This document shows positions 1 through 6,913 of a stretch of 36,506 nt of DNA, in pieces. The stretch lies in assembly GCA_021296265.1 (NCBI GenBank), contig JAGWAT010000015.1, positions 1-36,506 of the forward strand. Reading direction: 5' to 3'. This DNA comes from Alphaproteobacteria bacterium (GTDB lineage Bacteria > Pseudomonadota > Alphaproteobacteria > TMED109). Position 1 is the stretch's first letter, and each line of letters starts with the position of its first letter. The notes beneath the pieces were generated by a model. The model made no database searches, was not told where the DNA came from, and was given only the letters and a program-made list of their open reading frames with translations. The position numbers were made by a program, and so were the translations under genes.

Positions 1-661
1 CGGCCAAGTGGATTTCTTCGACAGCCTGCAAGTCGATGGCGTCCAGCCAAGCGACCGGATCGAAGTCTTGATTGCGTGCCGATACAAAGAGGTTATTCAC
101 GTCCAGCAGCAGGCCACATCCAGTTCGTTGGACCAATTCGCTGAGAAATTCGGGTTCCGGGATTTCCTGATCCCGGAACTGCAGATAGGCCGAGGGATTC
201 TCGATCAGAAGGGCCCGGCCGAGATGGTCCTGAGCGCGGGCCACATTGGTCGATACGGTTGCCAGCGCTTCGCGCGTCATCGGAAGTGGGAGCAGATCAG
301 CAAGGAATGCGTCGTTGGTCCGGCTCCATGAGAGATGCTCCGAGACGACGAACGGTTGAAACCGGTCCACCAGGGCGGCCAGGCGATCGAGATGGCTGGA
401 CGTGGGAGGCTCGCACGAGCCGAGTGACATACCGACCCCGTGCAGGGACAGGGGATAGTCGCGTCGAATGGCCCCAAGGTGCCGGAGCGGCGGGCCGCCC
501 TCGACCATGTAGTTCTCGGGATGAACCTCGAACCAGTCCACCGCTGGGAACGATTCGAGCACTTCGTTGTAGTACTGGGCCTTGAGGCCGATTCCGGCAC
601 TTGCGGAAGAAGGCCGGTCCGAGGCGACTGCTAGTGCAGCATCTACTGGCGTGCCAGCCAT
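1..661 (-). CDS. bufB: MNIO-family (DUF692) bufferin-modifying enzyme BufB, 3' end cut by window edge
   Basis: The visible part is the first 220 residues; the rest lies beyond the left edge. DUF692/MNIO enzymes are multinuclear iron oxygenases. The BufB branch modifies cysteines of bufferin precursors, with a BufC partner, into copper-binding heterocycles. Family landmarks run in order along a TIM-barrel-like fold: an early GIGLKAQYY segment, FEVHPENY (45-51), LHGVGMSLG with H74, SEHLSW with E108-H109, IENPS with E154, LLDVNN with D187, and EEIHLA with H218, which together would supply the iron ligands. I place the start at the ATG at 661, 53 bases after the bufA1 stop. The frame stays open further upstream, so a non-ATG start is possible. 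The precursor gene directly upstream supports the bufferin assignment. bufC and a DoxX-like gene would be expected outside the window. Confidence 0.9.
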   Translation of the reverse strand, partial: MAGTPVDAALAVASDRPSSASAGIGLKAQYYNEVLESFPAVDWFEVHPENYMVEGGPPLRHLGAIRRDYPLSLHGVGMSLGSCEPPTSSHLDRLAALVDRFQPFVVSEHLSWSRTNDAFLADLLPLPMTREALATVSTNVARAQDHLGRALLIENPSAYLQFRDQEIPEPEFLSELVQRTGCGLLLDVNNLFVSARNQDFDPVAWLDAIDLQAVEEIHLA

Positions 662-714
662 AGCCAGCTGCCCCGTCCCGGCTACCAGGTTCTTCAGCGG
701 ATCAGGCGAACCGA

Positions 715-996
715 TCAGCTTTCCTCGAGGCTGCCGCCGACCAATTTCTCGCAGAGGCCGGCCGGTACGAAAATCCAGGCATTCTTCTGACCGTCGACGG
801 TCGAAGTGCCTTGGCACGTGGTGCCCTCGCCGGCCGCGCAGTCATTCTGACCCGCCTTGGCAATGCCGTAGCATTTCTCCATGTCGCCATCGGCGGCCAA
901 CGTTGTCGCGGCTGGAGCAGCGACCAGCAGCGCGGCCAGTGCACCTGCTACGACCTTGGCGGTGGAAGCCCGTACAAAAGAGTAAACGATTGTCAT
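715..996 (-). CDS. bufA1: Bufferin precursor peptide, DUF2282 family (BufA1)
   Basis: This 93-residue protein has a typical export signal: a basic start, then a hydrophobic alanine-rich stretch at about 14-33 ending at TTLAA. The mature part has four cysteines (C42, C53, C61, C82) in the DUF2282 pattern: [18 protein letters not shown] near 61-64, and [14 protein letters not shown] near the C-terminus. Members of this family are RiPP precursors whose cysteines are oxidised by the neighbouring MNIO enzyme, giving periplasmic copper-chelating bufferins. The ATG at 996 is chosen because it puts the signal peptide at the N-terminus; the longer upstream reading has no family similarity. The gene is first in the operon, ahead of bufB. 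Copper or oxidative stress control through an ECF sigma factor is common for such operons and is inferred here. Confidence 0.92.
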   Translation of the reverse strand: MTIVYSFVRASTAKVVAGALAALLVAAPAATTLAADGDMEKCYGIAKAGQNDCAAGEGTTCQGTSTVDGQKNAWIFVPAGLCEKLVGGSLEES

Positions 997-1011
997 GCCG
1001 GAATCCGTCGC

Positions 1012-1039
1012 TAGACGGTTTCTCCACTTTGAACTTCCC
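1012..1039 (-). promoter_or_regulatory. Possible ECF-type promoter of bufA1
   Basis: Read on the minus strand, GGGAAG (1034-1039) and CGTCTA (1012-1017) are separated by exactly 16 bases. This resembles the GGAA...CGTC arrangement of many ECF sigma factor promoters. The -10-like element lies 15 bases before the bufA1 ATG, so the leader would be very short. The match is by eye, and no sigma factor gene is visible in the window. Confidence 0.3.
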
Positions 1040-1376
1040 GACCGTGTTCGGCGAGTGAATCCAAACGGCATACACGAGATATATGTTTGTGCGGCTTCTG
1101 CGACCATGTGGCGGCGACAGTCGATCGTTGACCTCTCCGCTGCCCGGCACTCGCACCTGCCTTGCGACGGCATGCAGATGCCAGGAATGCCCGACATCAC
1201 CCCGCCGCGGGTACAACACGGCGAACCGCGCGACAAGGAAAGCGAAGCCGCCTGATCGGGCCCGTGTGCCAATGGTCCTGACGGGCGGTGGACGCTGTAA
1301 GTCTCTGTCCTCCATGCGCGGCGCCCCGAGCAAGACGCGACTCGAAGCTGGACTGCGGTGGCGCGTGAATGCATCC

Positions 1377-1382
1377 AAGGAG
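1377..1382 (+). promoter_or_regulatory. Shine-Dalgarno deciding a TTG start
   Basis: AAGGAG ends nine bases before the TTG at 1392. No ATG or GTG has comparable spacing, and the TTG places the conserved GST beginning (KLYDFGPA) at residue 2. This favours TTG over the GTG at 1365. Confidence 0.7.
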
Positions 1383-1391
1383 TACATCATC

Positions 1392-2024
1392 TTGAAACTC
1401 TACGATTTTGGCCCGGCAGCCAATTCCAAGCGCGTGCGCATGTTCCTGGTGGAAAAGGACATGGAAGTACCGATCGTCCAGTTGAATGTGCGGGATGACG
1501 ACCAATTCAAGGAACCCTACACCTCCATGAATCCATTCCACTGCGTGCCCTTTCTCGAGCTCGATGACGGCACGGTGATTGCGGAATCGATTTCTGTCTG
1601 CCGGTATCTCGAGGAATTGCAGCCGGAGCCGTCGCTGTTCGGCCGCACCGCGGCGGAGCGGGCGGTCATCGACATGTGGAATCGCCGAGTGGAACTCGAT
1701 GGGTTTATGCCGATCTTGCATGCGACGCGGAATCATGTCCCGTTGTTCGCGGGCCGCGTCGTGCCGGGGACGCGAAACGATTTGCCGCAGCTGCAGGCGA
1801 TGGTGGAACGTGGCCAGGAGATGCTGCACATATTTCTGCAGCGTCTGGAACCCCAGCTGGCCCGCAGCCAGTTCATTGCAGGGGACGAGGTCAGCATTGC
1901 GGACATTACCTGCTTCTTTGTGATCAACATGGCGAACCGCTTCGAGATGGATGTCGCGGATCGGTATCCGAGCGTCCATCGTTGGCATGGCGAATTCTCG
2001 GAACGTCCTTCGGCCAGCGCCTGA
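1392..2024 (+). CDS. Glutathione S-transferase family protein
   Basis: The 210-residue product has the two-domain layout of bacterial GSTs. The thioredoxin-like N-terminal domain (about 1-78) begins KLYDFGPAANSKRVRMFLVEK, shown here in part, and contains the cis-proline segment HCVPFLELDDGT and the glutathione-binding AESISVCRYLEE. The all-helical C-terminal domain holds FIAGDEVSIADI, the family N-capping region. Such proteins conjugate or reduce electrophiles with glutathione in the cytoplasm; the substrate cannot be read from the sequence. The start is a TTG with a near-ideal ribosome binding site. The gene stands alone, divergent from the bufferin operon, and a hairpin follows the stop. 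A joint role with copper or oxidative stress defence is possible but unproven. Confidence 0.85.
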   Translation: MKLYDFGPAANSKRVRMFLVEKDMEVPIVQLNVRDDDQFKEPYTSMNPFHCVPFLELDDGTVIAESISVCRYLEELQPEPSLFGRTAAERAVIDMWNRRVELDGFMPILHATRNHVPLFAGRVVPGTRNDLPQLQAMVERGQEMLHIFLQRLEPQLARSQFIAGDEVSIADITCFFVINMANRFEMDVADRYPSVHRWHGEFSERPSASA

Positions 2025-2389
2025 ATGCTCGTCGGCCCGTCGGCGTGCCGATCCCGCGGACTCGGCACGTTCGGCCCGCGCGGCAGGTGGAACGATGTCC
2101 ATCCAAGGCACTGTGGGGCTGACCTGCTCCCCGGAAGTTCTTATATGAGGACCCCCCTGTCAAGCGGCGGTCGCGGCGCGTTCTACAGCATGGCCATGTC
2201 TCCTCCGGCGGGGCGGATCGGCGTCTGGTGTTGCCGGTTCGGAACGCATTGGCACCGGTTGCGCTGGACAGCGCGAACCCAACTCTTATCCGGGCGGTCG
2301 CCGGCGGAGGTCGCCGGTCCGTCCCTTTAAACGGACCACTTCGAGCGCCTGCCGGACTCGCTCCCTTCAGTGTGCTGCAGAAATTTCCC
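2025..2389. other. Gene-free stretch between the GST gene and the ABC ATPase remnant
   Basis: I recognise no gene here. Besides the hairpin behind the GST gene there is a second inverted repeat, GGTCCGT (2316-2322) and ACGGACC (2331-2337), around an 8-base spacer containing TTTAA. The missing 3' part of the ABC ATPase should have been here, but none of the frames carries a signature motif or Walker B, so the deletion or replacement junction is probably near 2390-2400. Confidence 0.45.
2044..2069 (+). terminator. Terminator-like hairpin after the GST gene
   Basis: CGTGCCGA (2044-2051) and TCGGCACG (2062-2069) form a perfect 8-bp stem with a 10-base loop, starting 20 bases after the GST stop codon. 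No T-run follows, so it is not a classical intrinsic terminator. It could stabilise the transcript end or act with Rho. Confidence 0.35.
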
Positions 2390-2677
2390 TCACTTCGAGC
2401 GGAAAAACAAGGCGTAGTTCTGGAATACAACGCCGATACCGCGTTTGCGTGGCGGCAGATGCTGGACGGACCGGCCTGACAGCCGAATTTCCCCGGAGGA
2501 CGGTGCTTCGAAGCCTGCCAACATCATCAAACAGGTTGTCTTGCCTGATCCGGATGGGCCCAGCAACGTGAAGAACTCACCTTCCTCAACGTGCAAATCA
2601 AGGTCTTGGACGACCATCGTCCGCCCGTCGTAGGTCTTGCTGACACCCCGAAACACGACGTGCAGCGAGGAACCCAT
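2390..2677 (-). pseudogene. Truncated ABC transporter ATP-binding protein (5' part only)
   Basis: The 95 codons encode the beginning of an importer-type ABC ATPase, closest in style to spermidine/putrescine or iron/sulfate ATPases. They include VSKTYDGRT at 12-20, Walker A GPSGSGKTT at 40-48, PPRKRGIGVVFQNYALF with the Q-loop glutamine Q86, then an abrupt unrelated FRSK and a stop. The LSGGQ signature, Walker B, switch histidine and regulatory domain are all absent, so the product cannot hydrolyse ATP. The original start seems intact: the ATG at 2677 is preceded by GGAAGTGAG. No permease or binding-protein gene is nearby. It is best read as a decaying remnant of a transporter operon broken by a deletion. 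Confidence 0.8.
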
Positions 2678-2956
2678 ATGCAGCTCACTTCCGGAACGGA
2701 TTTGCTGTCGACAATTGTACCTGCAACCAGACCCGTGAGCATCACGGATGGACATCCGCCACTGCTGCGGATCGTTCAATTCCGATTTCTGGTCGACGAG
2801 ATGGGCGTCTGACAAACAGGTGTCGATTTGCCGATCAACCCCGGGAGGTTCGGGTCTCTCATTCGAGCCCGCGCTACTTGACCTATGCCTTGCGTTGGAC
2901 GTCGGTCAGGCGCCTGCGGCCGCCGCGCGGTATGCTCTCCATCTGCTGTGACGGCC

Positions 2957-3013
2957 ACGTCCGGTTGAATGTCCCGGTTGGACGTCCGCGCAACCGGCCG
3001 GGTGGGAACCCGG
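2957..3013. other. Overlapping, mutually exclusive stem-loops
   Basis: Three pairings are visible: ACGTCC (2957-2962) with GGACGT (2980-2985); CCGGTTG (2974-2980, also present at 2961-2967) with CAACCGG (2991-2997); and CCGGGT (2998-3003) with ACCCGG (3008-3013) around a GGGA loop. The first two compete for the same bases. This is the geometry of a switchable leader RNA, but in GC-rich DNA chance pairing is common. No conserved riboswitch core is recognisable. Confidence 0.3.
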
Positions 3014-3167
3014 GAGGCAGGGCCCAGTCACTCGGGTGTTGCCGGCGCACCTCGGCGGGCTGCCAGTCAGGTCGTCATCCGCAAGCAACGTGACAGTGAT
3101 ATAGCCAGGTACTGGACTCGGGCCGAGGGGCAGCTGTCCCCACACTTCTGAGGGCTTGACCATCAGC

Positions 3168-3179
3168 CTCGAATTCGAG
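3168..3179. repeat. 12-bp perfect palindrome CTCGAATTCGAG
   Basis: The palindrome lies about 15 bases beyond the stop codon of the minus-strand phosphatase gene. As RNA it would have almost no loop, so a protein-binding site or chance is as likely as a termination role. Confidence 0.3.
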
Positions 3180-3194
3180 AACGGCGGGAGAAGC

Positions 3195-4160
3195 TCAAAA
3201 GCAGACCTTCACCAGCGAGAAGTCGTCTGGCAGCGGTCCGTCTCCGTTGTGCGCTTGCACCCACCGATAAATCTCCGTCGGTCCCCGGCTGGTGTCGGTG
3301 CTGGCGAAATCGACTAAATCCTTTTGAGACAGCATTTTGTCGTCAGTGACGGGAATTTCATAGGCACCGTCGCTGTAAACCAGCAATTGATCGCCCGGCT
3401 TGACGGTCGTGGTGGCCTCAGGGAATTGAAGATCTGGGAACGTCCCGATCGCCACGTTCCCCTTGTTGCCCAGCAGCTCGATGGAAACGGCGCGGTCGTC
3501 AGGAGACCGTTCATGATCAACGCCCAGCAAGATGGCCGGCGGGTGCCCTCCGGATGAGTACCGCAATTCTCCGGTACGCTGATCATGCACTCCGTACCAT
3601 ATCGTGAAAAACATATTGTTCTGATTTTCCATTGGAAACGTATCGTTCAGCGTCGCTAGAACCGAGCTTGGATCCTGGAAGTCGACACTCGACATCGCCT
3701 GTGCCCGCAAGACATTGATGACGGTCGCAGACAACAGTGCGGCGCCGACGCCGTGTCCACAGACGTCAATCAAGTAAATTGCAAAATGGTCGGGGTCGAT
3801 GTGGTGATAGCCGAAAGAATCACCACCGAGTTCTGTTGACGGCTCAAAATACCATTGGGTGCTCGGCCACTCAGTGCGCGGCTCGGGCAGGATTGACCTC
3901 GCGTAATGAGAGGCCTCATTTAGCTCTTCTTCCAACCTTGCTTGGGTGCGTTGCAGCAGGATGTTGCTCTCCGCGAGCTGGTCCTCCACTGCTTCTCCGT
4001 GCGCGATCGTCGCCTCATAGAGCAACTTGAGATCATCGTGTTCGGCTTCCAGCTCAGCTAGCTGGCGTTTGGTTTCTGCAAGCACGCCTGCCAGGGCGGG
4101 AGCCAGCTTTGCTTCCTCCTGTCCCCGGCCGGTCAAGCCATCAGTACCCTTCGTGGACAT
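3195..4160 (-). CDS. Soluble PP2C-type (SpoIIE/RsbU-like) serine phosphatase with N-terminal coiled coil
   Basis: The 321-residue protein has no membrane segment. Residues about 18-85 are charged and heptad-like (AETKRQLAELEAEHDDLKLL and on), predicting a coiled coil. The SpoIIE/PPM phosphatase domain fills about 88-321, with the metal-binding motifs GGDSFG (D114), IDVCGHGVGAAL (D132), YSDGAYE (D264) and PDDFSLVKV (D312/D313). Such enzymes dephosphorylate STAS-domain anti-anti-sigma-like proteins in partner-switching systems. The coiled coil probably transmits a signal from a partner, since no receiver, PAS or GAF domain is present. The gene is transcribed away from the operon beginning at 5217, which encodes the matching kinase and STAS proteins plus a second, membrane-bound phosphatase. 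I infer that it acts on the same circuit. No strong ribosome binding site precedes the ATG. Confidence 0.88.
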   Translation of the reverse strand: MSTKGTDGLTGRGQEEAKLAPALAGVLAETKRQLAELEAEHDDLKLLYEATIAHGEAVEDQLAESNILLQRTQARLEEELNEASHYARSILPEPRTEWPSTQWYFEPSTELGGDSFGYHHIDPDHFAIYLIDVCGHGVGAALLSATVINVLRAQAMSSVDFQDPSSVLATLNDTFPMENQNNMFFTIWYGVHDQRTGELRYSSGGHPPAILLGVDHERSPDDRAVSIELLGNKGNVAIGTFPDLQFPEATTTVKPGDQLLVYSDGAYEIPVTDDKMLSQKDLVDFASTDTSRGPTEIYRWVQAHNGDGPLPDDFSLVKVCF

Positions 4161-5216
4161 TGGTCTGGCTCGTTCTCAATGGGGGCAGGATGATCTTTGT
4201 GCAGATTCTGATGAGCTTACAGGAAAGTGTCAATGCGAGGGTATCTGTGTTTCGGTTGGACAAGTCCGGTTAAGCCAATGAGTTTCTGACCAGTATCAAG
4301 GTCTCATAGGCGAGATGGGTCCGACGGGCACGTCGGTGAATCCGGTGCCATGGTCTGCCGAAGGAGGCGAGTGCGAGGGCCCGCTTGAGCTGGCGAAGCA
4401 AGGCACTTGCGTGCATCGTGAAGGCCCTGCGCTGCCGGGTAGCCGCGGGAACGGGGAGCCCTGAGCGTGCCAACTTCGGAGAGCTTGCGGCCCCGGGGGA
4501 TTGTGCGTTCGACCAGACGTCCGGGCAGGGACCTGCGGCGAGCTTCTAAACCGAAGGCGCCGTCTGATGGCAGACAAAGTCAAAGCTTCGCAGGACGGGC
4601 CGCTTTCGCTGACGCTCCAAATTGCTGCGGGAAGTGCCGCGCCGATGGCGATCGATCGTGCTCGCTGTTCTGGCTCATCAGCGATCTGGAACACTGAATG
4701 CAGTTCGCTTGCCCGAGAAGCTGCGCCCGTCAGCTGAGATCAATAACTTGCCTGGTGGACCTCCAGCACGAGTGTGGGTGGGCGCGGGATTCCCTTATCC
4801 GGCCGCAGCACAGCTGTCCATGTGGCGCGCTGCCGCCACCCCTGCTCCTATGGCAACCGCCCTTGCGGCCATTTGGGCTGCGATCAACGGGCCGGTCAAC
4901 TTCAGATCGCGATCGAGCCACATCCGAACTACATGTCAACGATACGATATCCGCACAGTCTTATGGTATCCTGTACGCGGTTCATGACCTATGCTATAGG
5001 TCACCGTCAAGCAACCGGCGAAATTCTGACAGTCTCTCAATCGAAGAAGGTTGTTGCAGCGATTGAGGGGCGGAATCGAGCCGGTCCAAGAGTTGTACAC
5101 GATGGCGGGCGACCGGTTGCGCACCACTTTTGATCCCTTCGATGGTGACTGGCTTCGACGATGGGTTCCCCCTCGACCTCTCTTCGTGCCGGCCAGATCG
5201 CGCGGCTGGTGACGAT
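4161..5216. other. 1-kb gap between the soluble phosphatase and the partner-switch operon
   Basis: This 1,056-base stretch separates two divergent transcription units and should hold both promoters. Several short open frames cross it on both strands, but none shows a domain, a good start or consistent coding character. A remnant of a mobile element is possible but I cannot identify one. The one striking element is a 19-bp dyad at 4985-5003. Confidence 0.45.
4985..5003. promoter_or_regulatory. 19-bp perfect dyad, operator-like
   Basis: TGACCTAT-GCT-ATAGGTCA is an inverted repeat with 8-bp arms and a 3-base centre. It lies 214 bases before the start of the first gene of the signalling operon, in otherwise unstructured AT-richer DNA. 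The symmetry suggests a site for a dimeric DNA-binding protein controlling this operon or the divergent phosphatase gene. As RNA the loop would be tight, so a DNA operator is the better reading. Confidence 0.45.
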
Positions 5217-5738
5217 ATGACCGACACCCAGATGGGCGGCCTTCCTGACGATGGCTTCAAGCCTCTAATTGAATTCGATTTGGACACAACTGTACTGGAT
5301 GATCAGTGGATCTATTGTGACTTCATGTCTTCATTCGTTGCGAGTATGGTCAGTCACAATCGTGGTGACCCGTTCATGTTTTCGAACCTTCTTTCGGCAA
5401 CGCTGAACGAGTTGTTCGAGACGGTCTATCGCACCGAGAAGAAAGCAGGACAATTTCGTTTTCGCATGCTCCAGAAGGGGTCCGTCGATCGGATTACCAT
5501 GGTTGTGCCCTGCGGTCGGGACGAACAGCAATTTTACTTGAAGACGGTTGAGGAAGTTCGCGCTCCGGGCGCATCGGACAAATACTTGGAGCTTCTATTT
5601 TCTGACGATAAGTTGGATCGTCGCGTCGGTCTGTTTGAACTAGCCATTTCGTACAAAGCCCAGATGTCGGCTGTTGCGGTTGAAGACAAAGCGGTCTGTC
5701 TGACGATTGATTTGGTCATTGAGCGAGAGACGGACTGA
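5217..5738 (+). CDS. Degenerate GHKL/SiaB-like (DUF6272-type) ATPase-fold protein
   Basis: The 173-residue protein appears to be a diverged paralogue of the kinase encoded at 9306. Both share a W-x-x-C element followed by S and F (W31, C34, S39, F40 here) and an LNELFE helix at the position of the N-box. Here only N64-E65 of the N-box remains (the second asparagine is a threonine), and the glycine-rich ATP lid is replaced by RRVGLFELAISYKAQ. I infer a pseudokinase or binding-only partner. The ATG at 5217 is preferred because it starts the compact fold, but an in-frame start at 5130 is possible; neither has a strong ribosome binding site. The stop overlaps the next start by one base (TGATG), so it is probably coupled to the methyltransferase fusion. 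It is first in the operon. Confidence 0.6.
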   Translation: MTDTQMGGLPDDGFKPLIEFDLDTTVLDDQWIYCDFMSSFVASMVSHNRGDPFMFSNLLSATLNELFETVYRTEKKAGQFRFRMLQKGSVDRITMVVPCGRDEQQFYLKTVEEVRAPGASDKYLELLFSDDKLDRRVGLFELAISYKAQMSAVAVEDKAVCLTIDLVIERETD

Positions 5739-6913
5739 TGGCGACCCCCGTTTCCACATCGTACGAATTTGGATACGACGACAACGATCAGGTCTTTACC
5801 TTGGCCGGCTCCATGCGCCCTCAGGACATCAGTGAGATTGATGCATGTTTGGAAGCGCTGCGGACGTGTGCGGGGCAGGTTACCGGGATGTTCTATGTCA
5901 ACGTGCGTCGGCTGCTGCAATCGAACAATGTGGCATTCAACGGTCTGGCGTCCGTGCTGACGGAGATTTGCCAGGAGAGGCCCGACGTCAACGTGACCAT
6001 CACGATGTCCAGTGTTGTGGGCTGGACACCAAAAAAATTCAATGCGCTACGTCGCAGGATCCCCCGCATTGACGTTGTGGAGTACGACAAGGACTTCTAC
6101 CCTGGACAGACATTTGTCGAAGACAGTTCGTTTGTTTCCGTCCTACGGAAACAGACCACGATGACCTGGCGGCACGAGAAACATATTCTCCTTCGCCACG
6201 GCATAGCCGAGGGCATGAAAATCGCCGACATCTGCTGCGGGATCGGCGACTTCGCGCTTCTGCTGTTCAAGGAGTTCAACCCAACGTACGTCGTGGCCCT
6301 GGATCATGCCAAGGCCAGCCTCGATTATGCGCGCAAGATGGCAAAGGAATTCAACGTCACCGGTGTCGAGTACGTGTACGGGGATGCCGCTGAAATACTC
6401 CTGCCGAGCGGCGAGTTCGATTTCGTGACGTGCCGGCATTCGCTCCAGGTCTTTGATCGGCCCGAACGGATCTTGTCGGAACTGCTCCGCATTTGTAAGC
6501 CTGGTGGCCGCGTCTACGTCACGAACGAAAAGAATTCCCACTGCCTCGGCGAGCCGCGTGCAGAATCGATTCAGTGGACTTACAACGAAGTCGCCAAACT
6601 GTGGAAACATTTCAATATGGATATCGAAATCGGCCCGAAGAGCAGGAGACTCCTGCTGGATGCAGGTTTCGTGGATATCCGGATGGAATCCTTCATGGTG
6701 ACCAACCTTGACGGAGACCCGGAGGAGTTTGCAGACGTCATTCGGACATGGAAGAACATGTTCGCCGACAGCATGGCCAGAGAGCGCGGCGACGATGAGG
6801 CATTCATAAGGAAATTCAAGAAGGGCTTCGACGACCACATCTTTGCTGCAATGCATCCCAAAGGCTACGCGGGCTGGCCGATTTGGGTTGCTTCCGGACG
6901 GAAACCGCTGTGA
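5738..6913 (+). CDS. STAS-like domain fused to a SAM-dependent methyltransferase
   Basis: This 391-residue protein joins two domains. Residues about 1-125 resemble the stand-alone STAS regulator encoded at 9931: LAGSMRPQDISEID aligns with EGTMRLSGTEAYQP, and YVNVRRLLQSNNVAFNGLASVL aligns with the strand-helix around its NSSG switch site. Here the NSSG serines are not clearly conserved; S62 is the nearest. Residues about 140-391 form a class I methyltransferase, with motif I IADICCGIGDFALLL (162 on), an acidic-end strand VALDHAKASLDYARK, and EFDFVTCRHSLQVFD followed by LLRICKPGGRVYVTNE. The substrate is unknown; the fold resembles UbiE/Methyltransf_11-type small-molecule or lipid methylases. 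I infer that the STAS-like domain lets the neighbouring kinase and phosphatase control catalysis or localisation. It overlaps both neighbours, by 1 and 4 bases, so translation is probably coupled. Confidence 0.8.
   Translation: MATPVSTSYEFGYDDNDQVFTLAGSMRPQDISEIDACLEALRTCAGQVTGMFYVNVRRLLQSNNVAFNGLASVLTEICQERPDVNVTITMSSVVGWTPKKFNALRRRIPRIDVVEYDKDFYPGQTFVEDSSFVSVLRKQTTMTWRHEKHILLRHGIAEGMKIADICCGIGDFALLLFKEFNPTYVVALDHAKASLDYARKMAKEFNVTGVEYVYGDAAEILLPSGEFDFVTCRHSLQVFDRPERILSELLRICKPGGRVYVTNEKNSHCLGEPRAESIQWTYNEVAKLWKHFNMDIEIGPKSRRLLLDAGFVDIRMESFMVTNLDGDPEEFADVIRTWKNMFADSMARERGDDEAFIRKFKKGFDDHIFAAMHPKGYAGWPIWVASGRKPL

Larger units (their letters stand above)
997..1391. other. Divergent intergenic region between bufA1 and the GST gene
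   Basis: About 395 bases separate the two divergent starts. Apart from the possible bufA1 promoter and the ribosome binding site of the GST gene I see no gene, repeat or clear operator. Open frames crossing it look like antisense or upstream read-through and have no recognisable family features. Confidence 0.5.
2678..3194. other. Gene-free stretch between the ABC remnant and the PP2C phosphatase gene
   Basis: No coding region is recognisable in these 517 bases. They contain a cluster of overlapping inverted repeats near 2957-3013 and a 12-bp palindrome just past the phosphatase stop. On the minus strand this region would be the leader of the broken ABC gene. Confidence 0.45.

Noticed and set aside
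1083-1364. Longer N-terminal extension of the GST protein
   Set aside because: The extension has no family similarity and the TTG at 1392 has a near-perfect ribosome binding site and the conserved GST beginning.
2830-2880. tRNA-like T-arm sequence near CGAGCCCGCGCTAC
   Set aside because: No acceptor stem, anticodon arm or D-arm could be folded around it on either strand.
2940-3080. Possible cobalamin riboswitch (AGTCAGG and GCAACCGG-like pieces near GC hairpins)
   Set aside because: The conserved core elements are not in the right order, the full B12 box is absent, and no vitamin B12 gene lies downstream on either strand.
4270-4694. Minus-strand open frames that could be a transposase remnant
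   Set aside because: No DDE or other transposase motif, no terminal inverted repeats or target duplication, and the frames do not agree with each other on a coding phase.
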